DNA from: Kitasatospora sp. NBC_01266
GTDB taxonomy: Bacteria; Actinomycetota; Actinomycetes; Streptomycetales; Streptomycetaceae
Length of the DNA stretch: 64,000 bases
NCBI RefSeq assembly: GCF_036242395.1
Contig: NZ_CP108458.1
Location: forward strand, 5,518,001 to 5,582,000
Direction: 5' to 3'
The notes under the pieces were generated by a model. It was not told where the DNA came from. It searched no databases and saw only the letters and a program-made list of their open reading frames with translations. Made by a program: the position numbers and the translations under genes. Position 1 is the stretch's first letter; every line of letters starts with the position of its first letter. Positions 1 through 11,771 of the stretch are shown here, piece by piece.

Positions 1-346
1 ACAGGTCGCGGCGCATGGTGGCCTCGACCCTGGCCAGCGGTCGGGCGATCAGCACCCGGCGCAGGCCGAACAGCCCGGCCTCGGCGGCGCCGAGCAGCAG
101 GAGCAGGCCGATCAACGGCCACAGTGCGTGCTGGTCGTGGTGGCCGATCGGCCCGTCCACGATCCGGCCCAGCACCAGCGGCACCACCAGCACCGCGGCG
201 GAGGCGACCAGGGCGGCGAGCACCGCGCCGGTCAGGTACCAGCGGATCGGGTAGGCGTAGGACCTGAGCCTGAGCAGCGAGCGCACCGTGGACCTGGTGG
301 GTCCGGCGGCGGGCAGCGGCAGCGGGGGTTCGGGGTTCTCGGACAT
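1..346 (-). CDS. ABC transporter membrane domain, 5' end only (runs off left edge)
   Basis: About 115 codons are present, reading leftward from an ATG at 346. After a short Pro-rich cytoplasmic lead (SENPEPPLPLPAAG) comes SLLRLRSYAYPIRWYL, a hydrophobic span ending VVPLVLGRIVDGPI, a second span (LWPLIGLLLLLGAAEA), and the charged stretch RRVLIARPLARVEATMRRDL. This order, with the MRRDL helix just after the second span, is typical of the type-1 exporter membrane domain (MsbA/CydDC-like), normally fused to an ATPase domain. That ATPase would lie outside the window. The substrate cannot be told. The gene is divergent from nothing visible; glgX downstream also reads leftward but ends 115 nt away. 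Confidence 0.75.
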   Translation of the reverse strand, partial: MSENPEPPLPLPAAGPTRSTVRSLLRLRSYAYPIRWYLTGAVLAALVASAAVLVVPLVLGRIVDGPIGHHDQHALWPLIGLLLLLGAAEAGLFGLRRVLIARPLARVEATMRRDL

Positions 347-460
347 CAGGCCGAGAGTAGGCGGAGCCCCCGTCATTCCTCATCAGGTTTTTCACAGCTG
401 ACGAGGTCCGGCGCCGGGATCCGGCCACCCGTCCGGGACAACTCCTGCTGTCACTGCGGG

Positions 461-2629
<2,169 letters not shown>

Positions 2630-2985
2630 GCCCGATGTCCTCCGAGCCGCTCGCCCGCGATCCGGGCGCGTTCTGTTACGGACGGATGTCCGCTGAGTGG
2701 AATCGTTCCCTCGTGTTCCAGGGGGAATCCGATCGTTGAACGCGGGACTGGAGCGGCACTCGATCGGACGTCGGTCGGGCGGCCCGGGACGGGGGGTCAG
2801 GGGCGGCGTGTCACCCGCCCGCTGACCATGCGCCGACGGTGCGCCGAGGACCGGCGGAGCTGACCGGCTTTCACCTCGTGGTCACGCCCCTCCCGCCGAA
2901 GATTCACTCGGTCGGCCCCGTTATCCTGGCGCGAGCGCGGACCCGGTGCGGGGTTCCGGCGACCGACGAAGAGGGGGAGCGCCCA
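2630..2985. other. 356-nt divergent intergenic region with short inverted repeats
   Basis: It separates leftward glgX from the rightward L,D-transpeptidase gene, so it should hold both promoters. Near glgX there are two short inverted repeats: CGGAC-ggat-GTCCG at 2679-2692 and GGAA-tcg-TTCC at 2699-2709. Either could be a regulator site. I see no clear -35/-10 pair and no supported gene; open frames here are extensions or shadows. Confidence 0.4.
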
Positions 2986-4257
2986 GTGGAGGCGGTTCAG
3001 GCGGCAGCGTCCGCCAGAGGAATACGGGCGACCAGAACGGGGGCCCGCCGGGCGGCGATCGCCCTGCTGGCGGGCGGCGTGCTGATGCTGGCGTCCGCCT
3101 GCGGGCCGGACGACACCTCGTCCAAGACCAGTGCCCAGGGCAGCGGTGGCGGCAACGGGGGAGCCGCCGCCGGCTCGCCCGCGGCGGCGCCCTCGCCGAA
3201 GCTCTCGGCGGCCCAGCTGACCGTGACCCCCTCGGACGGCGCGCAGAACGTGGCGCCCAGCGGTGCGGTCAAGGTCTCGGTGGCGAACGGCAAGCTGACC
3301 CAGGTGTCGGTGGCCGACAAGGACGGCAACGCGGTCCAGGGCACCATCGCCCCCGACGGCTCCTCCTGGACGCCGACCGGCGCGCTGGCCGTCGGCATGC
3401 TCTACAAGGTGAGCGCCCAGGCGGTGGACTCGGCCGGGCAGCAGGCCGCGGTGGACAGCAGCTTCACCACGCTGACCCCGGGCAAGACGGTCTCCTCCAA
3501 CGACAACATCGCGACCGGTTCCACCTACGGCGTCGGCATGATCGTCTCGGTCAACTTCAACAAGCCGATCAAGAACAAGGACGCCGTCGTCGCGGGCATC
3601 ACCTTCAACGCCTCGGACGGCACCCAGGTCAAGGGCCACTGGTTCGGCGACACCCGGCTCGACTTCCGCCCGCAGCAGTACTGGAAGGCCGGTACCAAGG
3701 TCACCGTCCACTACAAGCTGAAGAGCGTCGAGGTCTCGCCCGGCGTCTACGGCGGCTCGGACCGCGACGAGTCGTTCACCATCGGCCGCTCGCAGATCTC
3801 CACCGCCGACGCCGCCAGCGACGAGATGACCGTGGTCCGCGACGGTTCGACGGTCGAGACCCTGCCGATCAGCGCCGGCAACGATCAGAACCCGTCGTGG
3901 AACGGGACGATGACGATCGAGAGCAAGGAGTTGGTCACCCGGATGAACTCCGCGACCGTCTCCAATGTGGTCGGCGGGGAGTACGACGTTCCGGATGTCC
4001 CGCACGCGATGCGGCTGACCGATTCGGGCACGTACGTGCACGGCAACTACTGGGGCAACTCCTTCGGCAAGTCCAATTCCAGCCACGGCTGCGTGGGCCT
4101 GCAGGATGCCAAGGGCGGCGACCCCAACTCGGTGGCCGGCAAGTTCTACGCGTCCTCGCTGGTCGGCGACGTGGTGATCATCAAGAACGCCAAGGGCAAG
4201 ACGGTCAGCCCCAGCAACGGGCTGAGCGGCTGGACGCTGCCGTGGGCTTCCTGGTAA
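2986..4257 (+). CDS. L,D-transpeptidase lipoprotein, first of a tandem pair
   Basis: A 423-residue peptidoglycan cross-linking enzyme that forms 3-3 bonds outside the membrane. The GTG start at 2986 is preceded by a GAGGGGGAG ribosome site and gives a lipoprotein signal peptide with RRAAIALLAGGVLMLASAC (lipobox LASAC). A Ser/Gly/Ala-rich linker follows, then two Ig-like modules (about residues 60-250), then a YkuD domain. The catalytic motif is H-A-M-R-L-T-D-S-G-T-Y-V-H-G-N followed by SHGCVGL with Cys369 and His367. Streptomycete genomes carry several such proteins. A rho-independent-like hairpin lies 31 nt downstream, so this gene is probably transcribed apart from its paralogue. Confidence 0.93.
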   Translation: MEAVQAAASARGIRATRTGARRAAIALLAGGVLMLASACGPDDTSSKTSAQGSGGGNGGAAAGSPAAAPSPKLSAAQLTVTPSDGAQNVAPSGAVKVSVANGKLTQVSVADKDGNAVQGTIAPDGSSWTPTGALAVGMLYKVSAQAVDSAGQQAAVDSSFTTLTPGKTVSSNDNIATGSTYGVGMIVSVNFNKPIKNKDAVVAGITFNASDGTQVKGHWFGDTRLDFRPQQYWKAGTKVTVHYKLKSVEVSPGVYGGSDRDESFTIGRSQISTADAASDEMTVVRDGSTVETLPISAGNDQNPSWNGTMTIESKELVTRMNSATVSNVVGGEYDVPDVPHAMRLTDSGTYVHGNYWGNSFGKSNSSHGCVGLQDAKGGDPNSVAGKFYASSLVGDVVIIKNAKGKTVSPSNGLSGWTLPWASW

Positions 4258-4288
4258 TTCGCTGAGAATCCTGCCGGTCAAGGCAACC

Positions 4289-4325
4289 AACGGCCCATCC
4301 CGAGGCGTTCTCGGGGTGGGCCGTT
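4289..4325 (+). terminator. Hairpin terminator after first L,D-transpeptidase
   Basis: Arms of 15 nt (AACGGCCCATCCCGA at 4289-4303 and TCGGGGTGGGCCGTT at 4311-4325) pair with one G-T and a 7-nt loop. There is no T-tract, as is common in streptomycetes. Confidence 0.75.
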
Positions 4326-4545
4326 CGGGTTATGGTCACCGTTCGGTGCCGACATCCGGGGGAGGGTATGGATCCCGCCGAACGGGTGAAGCAATCGGAT
4401 GTAACAATCGACCGATTTGTCAGACCGGTGCGGAACCGGCGGCCTGGCCACGACGTGTCGTGCGATGAGTCGTGCGGCGGGCCGGCCGGGGTGGACCGAG
4501 TCGGCCGCGAGCCGGCCACGGAGAGAACCGATGGGGAGTAGAGGC

Positions 4546-5814
4546 ATGCGCTCGATACGCGTGGGAGCGGCACTGGCTGTGGGCGGCACCCTGCTGCTCG
4601 TCACGGCGTGCGGCGGTGGCAGTACGAGTTCGAAGACCGTGGGCGCCGGTGCGCCTGCCGCGGGTGCCTCCGCCGGCGCCGGCGGCGCCTCGGCGGGCGC
4701 TTCGGCGGGTGCTTCGGCGGGCTCCTCCGGCTCGTCGGGCGCCACCCCGGCCTCCGCCGCGGTGGTCGACATCGAGCCCAAGGACGGCACCCAGAACGCC
4801 GCCCCCGACGCGCTCAAGGTCGACGTCTCCAGCGGAAAGCTGAGCCAGGTCACGGTCACCGACAAGAGCGGCCAGACGGTCCAGGGCAGCATCTCCGCCG
4901 ACGGCACCAGCTGGGTGCCGGCCACCGGCCTGTCGGTCGCCGACTCCTACCAGGTGAAGGCGCAGGCCACCGATGCCAAGGGGGTGACCACCACCGCCAC
5001 CAGCAGCTTCTCCACGCTGACCCCGGCCAAGACCTCGCGCAGCCAGGACAACGTGGTGACCGGCTCCACCTACGGCGTGGGCATGATCGTCTCGTTCAAC
5101 TTCGGCATGCCGATCCAGAACAAGCAGGCGGTCGACAACGCGATCACCTTCGAGACCTCGGACGGCACCCAGGTCAAGGGCCACTGGATGGGCAACAACC
5201 GCCTGGACATCCGCCCGCAGAACTTCTGGAACCCCAACACCCAGGTCAAGGTCCACATCCGGCTGAAGAACGTCGAGGTCTCGCCCGGCGTCTACGGCGG
5301 CTCGGACCGCGACGAGTCCTTCACCATCAGCAACCGGGCCCAGATCAGCACGGTGGACGCCGCCGCGCACACCATGACCGTGCAGGACAACGGGCAGACG
5401 ATCGAGACCATCCCGATCAGCTCCGGCTCGGACGAGCACCCGACCTACAACGGCACCATGGTGATCGAGGACAAGGAAGGCACCACCCGGATGACCTCGG
5501 CCTCGGTGCCGGGCCTCGCACCGGGTGAGTACGACCTGATGGTGCCGCACGCGATGCGGCTCACCGACTCGGGCACCTACGTGCACGGCAACAACTGGTC
5601 CTCGGCCGGCACCTTCGGCACCGCCAACGTCAGCCACGGCTGCGTCGGCCTGCAGGACGCCCCGGGCAACGCGGGCGGCACCGACACGCCGGCGGCCAAG
5701 TTCTACGCCGCCTCACTGGTGGGAGATGTCGTGAAGGTCGTCAACTCCAAGGGCGCACAGGTCACTCCCGACAACGGCCTGAGCGGCTGGAACATGCCGT
5801 GGAGCACTTGGTAG
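4546..5814 (+). CDS. L,D-transpeptidase lipoprotein, second of a tandem pair
   Basis: A 422-residue paralogue of the preceding gene with the same plan: lipoprotein signal (MRSIRVGAALAVGGTLLLVTAC), an Ala/Gly/Ser-rich linker (repeated GASAGASAG), Ig-like modules and a C-terminal YkuD domain. The active site is VSHGCVGL with His364 and Cys366. Segments such as EVSPGVYGGSDRDESFTI and HAMRLTDSGTYVHGN are nearly identical between the two copies, which points to tandem duplication. The start is ambiguous: ATG at 4546 has GGGGAG upstream, and an in-frame ATG at 4531 has GGAGAG. The first gives the more usual short n-region. Confidence 0.92.
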   Translation: MRSIRVGAALAVGGTLLLVTACGGGSTSSKTVGAGAPAAGASAGAGGASAGASAGASAGSSGSSGATPASAAVVDIEPKDGTQNAAPDALKVDVSSGKLSQVTVTDKSGQTVQGSISADGTSWVPATGLSVADSYQVKAQATDAKGVTTTATSSFSTLTPAKTSRSQDNVVTGSTYGVGMIVSFNFGMPIQNKQAVDNAITFETSDGTQVKGHWMGNNRLDIRPQNFWNPNTQVKVHIRLKNVEVSPGVYGGSDRDESFTISNRAQISTVDAAAHTMTVQDNGQTIETIPISSGSDEHPTYNGTMVIEDKEGTTRMTSASVPGLAPGEYDLMVPHAMRLTDSGTYVHGNNWSSAGTFGTANVSHGCVGLQDAPGNAGGTDTPAAKFYAASLVGDVVKVVNSKGAQVTPDNGLSGWNMPWSTW

Positions 5815-5907
5815 TACCCGACGTACCGGGGTCGTGTGCGTTCGTCATATGCCAATTGAATAGTGATCGTTTCGTCATTGTCCGTACGCGGCTGCTTGCG
5901 AACCGCG

Positions 5908-6501
5908 ATGATGGAGCCCATGGCGGGATGGGGCGAAGTCGATCAGTCATCACATCTCGGGCCCGAGCTGGCCTCCGACACTCCGGCAGGAGTGCGGCGG
6001 CCGGGTGCGGCGGCCCCGTGCGGGGCGGTGCCCATGGCCGGGCTCGCGGCTCTGGAACGGCTCTCCAGCTGGGAGTTGGAACGCACCGTGCTGCCCCGGC
6101 TGCGCGACCCCGCCGCCGCGGAGGAGGTGCGGCTGCCCTCGCGCGGCGAGTCCGGGCCGCTGGCCCGGCGGCTGGTGCTCTCGGTGCTGCAGAGCTGGGG
6201 CCTGCACGCGCTGCTGGAGGTGGGCGAGTTACTCACGGCCGAGCTGGTCGCCAACGCCGTGCGGCACACCGGCGGGCGCACCATCGGCTTGAAGCTGCTG
6301 CGCCGGCCCGGCTGGCTGCGGGTGGAGGTGCGGGACTCCTCGCGGGCGCTGCCCTGCCTGATCGTGGCCGAGCCGGGCATGGCCGAGTGCGGGCGCGGGC
6401 TGCTGGTGGTGGACACCCTGGCGGACCGCTGGGGTGCCGACCTGCTGCCGCGCGGCAAGGGCGTCTGGTTCGAGCTGAAGGTGCGTGAGCGGGCGGTGTG
6501 A
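5908..6501 (+). CDS. HATPase-fold ATP-binding regulator (RsbW/SpoIIAB-like)
   Basis: A protein of about 197 residues, the last 130 of which form a histidine-kinase-type ATPase fold. The N box is visible as ELLTAELVANAVRHTGG (E-x3-N-A-x2-H), followed by VEVRDSS (G1 Asp) and GRGLLVVDTLADRWG (G2 glycines). There is no phospho-acceptor His or membrane segment. Streptomycetes have dozens of such stand-alone ATPases, some of them anti-sigma factor kinases, so the target here is unknown. Starts at 5908, 5911 and 5920 are all possible and none has a strong ribosome site; an ATG at 6034 would still keep the whole ATPase fold. No partner anti-anti-sigma gene adjoins it. Confidence 0.8.
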   Translation: MMEPMAGWGEVDQSSHLGPELASDTPAGVRRPGAAAPCGAVPMAGLAALERLSSWELERTVLPRLRDPAAAEEVRLPSRGESGPLARRLVLSVLQSWGLHALLEVGELLTAELVANAVRHTGGRTIGLKLLRRPGWLRVEVRDSSRALPCLIVAEPGMAECGRGLLVVDTLADRWGADLLPRGKGVWFELKVRERAV

Positions 6502-6706
6502 GGGCATGACGTGAGGGGGCGTCAACTGCTCGGGTGGCAGGGCTCTGTGGCCTGAAGGCGGGTGGCGGGGAGCTGTTACCGATTCGCGCGGGCGCTGTTA
6601 CCTCACCGACGGCGGACCGAGCGGGGCCGTTCCTACGGTGGCGGAGCCGAGCAGGCGACGAGCCACGGCCGTCCGGGCCGGGCTGCCACCCCTGGAGTGT
6701 GAATCC

Positions 6707-8818
6707 TTGTCACCACGCAAGCCATCCCGCGCCGCCGCCCGCCGCGGCGCGGTGGTCGCGGCCGCCCTGGCCACCGCCACGCTCGCCGCCGGCCTCGGCG
6801 CGCCCGCCACGTCGGCGGCCACCACGGACCGCACCGAGCTGCCGTCCGCGACCCCCGGCTGGATCAACGGCACCACCCAGTTCCCGGTGACGGACCTGGG
6901 CCCGACCACCGGCGCCGAGAGCATGTCGCTGCGGGTCTACCTCTCCGGGAACGACGCCAAGCTCGTCCGGGCCGCCCGGGACGTCTCCACCCCCGGCAGC
7001 GGGTCCTACGCGCGGTACCTGACCCCGGGCCAGTTCTCGGACCGCTTCGGGGCGAGCCCGCAGCAGGTCGACGCCGTGCGGAGCTGGCTGACCGGTCTCG
7101 GGATGGACGTCACCGCCGCCAACGCCCACTACCTCGCGGTGACCGCGACCGTCGACCAGGCACAGCAGGCCTTCGACACGTCGTTCCACACCTTCGCCGT
7201 CGCGCGCAAGCCGTTTCCCCCGGCCTACGGGTTCACGCCGGTGACCGGCATCTCGGTACCGGCCGCGCTGGGCAAGGACATCGTCACCGTCGTCGGGCTG
7301 GACGCGCCGTTCGGCTCCGCCACCCGCCAGGCGGTGGGCCCGGGAGCCGTGACCCCCACGCCCGCGCCCACCTCCACGCCCACCCCTGCCCCCGCTCCCG
7401 ACTCCGTTCCGCGGGGCACGGCGGGCGGCCCGCGCCGTCAGGCGACGACCGGGGCACCGAGCGCCGCGCCAGCCGCCGCGGCCACGCCGCCGTGCTCCAC
7501 GTACTGGGGCGAGAAGTCCTCGCCGATCCCGGCCGTCAACGGCCGCACCAGCGCCCCGGACGCGGTCTGCGGCTACACGCCGCAGCAGATGCGCGACGCC
7601 TACGGGGTGACCAACAGCGCGTTCACCGGTAAGGGCCGCACCGTCGCGGTCGTCCTGGACGGCTCGCTGCCCACCATGGAGGCCGACGCCGACCGCTTCT
7701 TCGCCGCCCACGGCGTCGCCGGATTCGCTCCCGGCCAGTACTCCGAGAACTACGCGCCGGACTTCCAGGCCAGTTGCGACGGCAGCAGCGACCTGCCCGA
7801 GGAGCCGCTGGACGTGGAGTCCGTCCACCTCACCGCGCCGGACGCCAAGGTGGTCTACGTCGGCGTCGACTGCCAGTCCAGCGCCCCCGACAGCCTGCAG
7901 CTCAACTTCCTGGACGCCGAGACCCGGATCGTCGACCAGCACCTCGCGGACGTCGCCACCGACTCCTACAGCACGCTGGCCTCGGAGTACTCGCCCGCCA
8001 TGGCCGCCGCCTGGGACCTGACCTTCCAGCAGGGCGCCCTGGAGGGGATCGGCTTCGACTTCGACTCGGGCGACGCCGGCGACGGCGCCTCCGGAATGTG
8101 GGCGGGCCAGCCGGCCTCCGTGACCTTCCCCGCCTCCGACGCGTGGGCGACCGCGGCCGGCGGCACCACGCTGGAGATCGGCAAGGACGACGCGGTGGTG
8201 GGCGAGTACGGCTGGGGCTTCGACCACGCGCAGCTCGACCCGCAGGGCACCGGCTACCTGACCCCGCCGCCCGGCACGTTCCAGGAGGGCTCCACCGGCG
8301 GGCGCAGCGACACCATCGCCCAGCCCTGGTACCAGAAGGGCGTGGTCCCCGCGGCGCTCGCCACCGCGAACGGCACCGGCCCGGCCCACCGCGAGGTGCC
8401 GGACATCTCCGCCGACGCCGACGGCGACGCCACCGGCTGGCTGATCGGCTACACCGACCCCGGCACCGGCAGCTACACCGAGGTCACCGAGGGCGGCACC
8501 AGCGGCTCGTCCCCGCTGATCGCCGGCCTGGAGGCGGACGCCGCGCAGGCCGCCGGCCACCCCCTCGGCTTCGCCAACCCCCTGCTCTACTCGCTGCGCG
8601 GCAGGCCGGCGATCCACGACGTCCTGCCCGCCCCGGCAGACCAGGCGCCGCTCGCACTGGAGTACTCGCCGAGCTGGCAGCAGCCCGGCAGCTACGACAC
8701 CTTCCTGACCACCCTGGACCAGGACAGCAGCCTGCACGCCACCCCCGGCTACGACGACGTGACCGGCCTGGGATCGCTCACCCCGGACTTCGTCAAGTCC
8801 TTCACGAGGAAGCACTGA
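6707..8818 (+). CDS. Secreted S53 family peptidase (sedolisin/kumamolisin type)
   Basis: A 703-residue acid serine-carboxyl protease precursor. I prefer the TTG at 6707, which has GGAG 10 nt upstream and begins directly with an Arg-rich signal peptide (SPRKPSRAAARRGAVVAAALATATLAAGLG). A GTG at 6638 would add 23 residues without a ribosome site. The pro-domain (about residues 45-190, LSGNDAKLVRAARDVSTPGS through FHTFAV) is followed by a Pro/Thr/Ala linker (about 210-265). The mature domain has Glu365 and Asp369 in EEPLDVES and nucleophile Ser599 in GGTSGSSPLIAG. The C-terminal GYDDVTGLGSL matches the family's Ca-binding loop. It is probably exported and self-cleaved. Confidence 0.9.
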   Translation: MSPRKPSRAAARRGAVVAAALATATLAAGLGAPATSAATTDRTELPSATPGWINGTTQFPVTDLGPTTGAESMSLRVYLSGNDAKLVRAARDVSTPGSGSYARYLTPGQFSDRFGASPQQVDAVRSWLTGLGMDVTAANAHYLAVTATVDQAQQAFDTSFHTFAVARKPFPPAYGFTPVTGISVPAALGKDIVTVVGLDAPFGSATRQAVGPGAVTPTPAPTSTPTPAPAPDSVPRGTAGGPRRQATTGAPSAAPAAAATPPCSTYWGEKSSPIPAVNGRTSAPDAVCGYTPQQMRDAYGVTNSAFTGKGRTVAVVLDGSLPTMEADADRFFAAHGVAGFAPGQYSENYAPDFQASCDGSSDLPEEPLDVESVHLTAPDAKVVYVGVDCQSSAPDSLQLNFLDAETRIVDQHLADVATDSYSTLASEYSPAMAAAWDLTFQQGALEGIGFDFDSGDAGDGASGMWAGQPASVTFPASDAWATAAGGTTLEIGKDDAVVGEYGWGFDHAQLDPQGTGYLTPPPGTFQEGSTGGRSDTIAQPWYQKGVVPAALATANGTGPAHREVPDISADADGDATGWLIGYTDPGTGSYTEVTEGGTSGSSPLIAGLEADAAQAAGHPLGFANPLLYSLRGRPAIHDVLPAPADQAPLALEYSPSWQQPGSYDTFLTTLDQDSSLHATPGYDDVTGLGSLTPDFVKSFTRKH

Positions 8819-8841
8819 GCGACCCCCACGCACCGACGGCG

Positions 8842-8863
8842 GCGGCCGTGGCGTCCTGATCCG
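8842..8863 (+). repeat. 22-bp direct repeat, copy A
   Basis: Core CGGCCGTGGCGTCCTGATCC; all 22 bases recur in the same orientation at 9946-9967. This copy lies in the noncoding gap after the S53 gene. The second copy is inside the antitoxin coding sequence, and the bases beyond either end differ. Confidence 0.85.
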
Positions 8864-8963
8864 CGGCTGCCCCGAGGGCGCCGGGCTGCTCGCTAGAGTG
8901 GAGTCCGGCGGACCAGGAATTCCCGCTGGAGTCACTGGTCGCAACGCAGCGCAGGAGGAGCCG

Positions 8964-9233
8964 ATGACCACACAGCCCACCGAGCCCTACCGCATGCATC
9001 CCCGGACGCAGGATGAGATAGGGGCCGCGCTGCCGCCCTCCCAGCGGATGGCTTTCTACCGTGACATGGGCTCTGCCGACGAGGACCAGATCGCGGGTGT
9101 GCTGCGTCGCTGGCGGCTGCGGCTGGAGATCTACAACGACCCTGCCACGCCGCGCGTTCACGCCGCGGTCCAGCAGGGGACGGCCCCTGGGCGGGCCCTG
9201 TCGGCAGTCCTGAGGGAGCTCGGGCCGCGGTGA
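8964..9233 (+). CDS. Small DUF6247-like protein of unknown function
   Basis: An 89-residue soluble protein with a strong AGGAGGAG ribosome site before the ATG at 8964. The opening RTQDEIGAALPPSQRMAFYRDM, a loop, then RRWRLRLEIYNDP recalls small actinobacterial DUF6247 proteins, but this is a memory-based resemblance only. No catalytic motif, signal peptide or membrane segment is visible. Its stop overlaps the GTG of the next small gene by 4 nt, so the two are probably translated together. The pair faces a toxin-antitoxin module across a shared terminator. Confidence 0.7.
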   Translation: MTTQPTEPYRMHPRTQDEIGAALPPSQRMAFYRDMGSADEDQIAGVLRRWRLRLEIYNDPATPRVHAAVQQGTAPGRALSAVLRELGPR

Positions 9234-9376
9234 GCGACTGGGACGACCCGTACGACGGCGACGAAGAGCACGACCCGATCACTCTGTCGCCGCAGGTTCA
9301 GGAAGTGTTCGACTACGCGGTGACGCCGCCGGACGCCAGGGTTGTGCGCACGGATGACTACCCCGAGAGCTTCTGA
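9230..9376 (+). CDS. 48-aa acidic hypothetical protein
   Basis: GTG at 9230 overlaps the previous stop in GTGA, giving 48 codons to TGA at 9376. The product starts SDWDDPYDGDEEHDPITL and continues SPQVQEVFDYAVTPPDARV before ending RTDDYPESF. It is strongly acidic at the N-terminus and has no recognisable domain. The overlap and the perfect terminator just after it support a real gene. Its size and charge are compatible with a small binding partner of the protein before it, but that is inference. Confidence 0.6.
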   Translation: MSDWDDPYDGDEEHDPITLSPQVQEVFDYAVTPPDARVVRTDDYPESF

Positions 9377-9388
9377 AGTCGCTTCAGA

Positions 9389-9435
9389 CCTGCCGAAGCC
9401 CTGGTCAGCGTTCCGCGGACCAGGGCTTCGGCAGG
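9389..9435. terminator. Bidirectional terminator between convergent small-gene pairs
   Basis: A perfect 18-bp inverted repeat (CCTGCCGAAGCCCTGGTC at 9389-9406 with its complement at 9418-9435) around an 11-nt loop. It lies between a rightward gene ending at 9376 and a leftward gene ending at 9467, and TTTTC follows on the right. Confidence 0.85.
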
Positions 9436-9466
9436 GACTTTTCAGGGACTCTTGACCGCTGCCTGC

Positions 9467-9925
9467 TCAGCGATCGTGCAGTAGCGCCGGGCGGGTGACC
9501 GGTACGACGGTCAGGAGTGTCTCCAAGCCCTTGAAGTCGTCGGGGTTGGTGGTGAACAGGGGAAGGTCCTCGGCGACGGCGATGGCGGCGATCATCAGGT
9601 CGGCCACGCGCCTTCGCGGTTTGCGCCCTGCGCCGATCACGGCGGCGCAGATCCGGCCGTAGACGCGTGCGGCCTCGGCGTCGAAGGGGATGGGATCGAA
9701 CTCGTTCTCGGCGCGCTGCAGGACGTCCAGCCGGCGGGCCCGCTCCGCGTATTCGTCGTAGTCGTCCTGCTCCTCGTTCCGCCGGACCTCGTGCGGTCCG
9801 GCGGACAGCTCTGCCAAGGTGATCGCGCTGATGGCCATCTCAATCGGGAGCTCAGCCGGGTCCACCCAGCGGCGGAGGATCATGATGTTGGTGTCGAGCA
9901 GACCCCGCTCGTGCTCAACGGGCAT
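9467..9925 (-). CDS. VapC-type PIN-domain toxin
   Basis: A 152-residue PIN-fold ribonuclease, the toxin of a type II toxin-antitoxin pair; relatives cut tRNA or rRNA. The metal-binding acidic residues are visible: Asp11 in LLDTNIM, Glu39 in TLAELSAG, Asp109 in RVADLMIAAIA and Asp129/130 in FTTNPDDF. Its start overlaps the 3' end of the antitoxin gene by 11 nt, the normal antitoxin-first order. All expected acidic positions are intact, so it should be active unless restrained. Confidence 0.9.
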   Translation of the reverse strand: MPVEHERGLLDTNIMILRRWVDPAELPIEMAISAITLAELSAGPHEVRRNEEQDDYDEYAERARRLDVLQRAENEFDPIPFDAEAARVYGRICAAVIGAGRKPRRRVADLMIAAIAVAEDLPLFTTNPDDFKGLETLLTVVPVTRPALLHDR

Positions 9926-10184
9926 AGGGGTCGTCCGTCTCCTGTGCGGCCGTGGCGTCCTGATCCGTTCGGAAGGCTTCCAGGGAGATGTCGGGTGCGC
10001 TGCGCGACATCGCGGCGAACTCGGCTCGGGGAACGAAGCGCCTGCGGCGCTTCAACGGGACCAGCTCCCCGATCCGGTGACCGTCACGAGTGACGGTGAA
10101 AGACTGACCGGCCTCGACGGCGTCCATGATCTCTCTTGACCTGCTGCGCAGATCCCGCTGGGTGATCTCCGGTTGCGCTGTCAT
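9915..10184 (-). CDS. Phd/YefM-family antitoxin
   Basis: An 89-residue antitoxin. The N-terminal EITQRDLRSRSREIMDAVEAGQSFTVTRDGHRIGELVPL is the typical Phd/YefM DNA-binding fold; the C-terminal half (ISLEAFRTDQDATAAQETDDPY) would wrap the toxin. Such proteins usually bind their own promoter, which here would be the 10185-10250 gap. The 22-bp repeat copy B encodes the DQDATAA part of the toxin-binding tail. Confidence 0.9.
   Translation of the reverse strand: MTAQPEITQRDLRSRSREIMDAVEAGQSFTVTRDGHRIGELVPLKRRRRFVPRAEFAAMSRSAPDISLEAFRTDQDATAAQETDDPYAR
9946..9967 (+). repeat. 22-bp direct repeat, copy B (inside antitoxin gene)
   Basis: It is identical over 22 bases to 8842-8863. Together the copies bracket about 1.1 kb holding the two small rightward genes, the whole PIN toxin gene and the end of the antitoxin gene. 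Confidence 0.85.
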
Positions 10185-10252
10185 GCCACCAGGCTACTCA
10201 GGCGTGCCACCCGGTGCTACCGCGTGGCACGCCCGACTGGCGAGAAGACTGC

Positions 10253-11620
<1,368 letters not shown>

Positions 11621-11771
11621 GGGGGTGACGTCCTTGTCTGGGTCTCGTGGAGCGAGAAGGGCGGTGCGTGCGTACGTGCCACGGGGCACCGGCTCACGTT
11701 CCAGTGTGCGCGGTGCCCCGGGGTGCGGGCGGGGTCGGCGAGGGTGATGCCGACCACGCCCGGGGAGGGAC

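Noticed and set aside
8802..9161. 119-codon leftward frame overlapping the 89-aa gene
   Set aside because: No ribosome site, and the rightward gene has a strong one. Its end (DQDATAAAV) is only of interest as part of the 22-bp repeat, discussed above.
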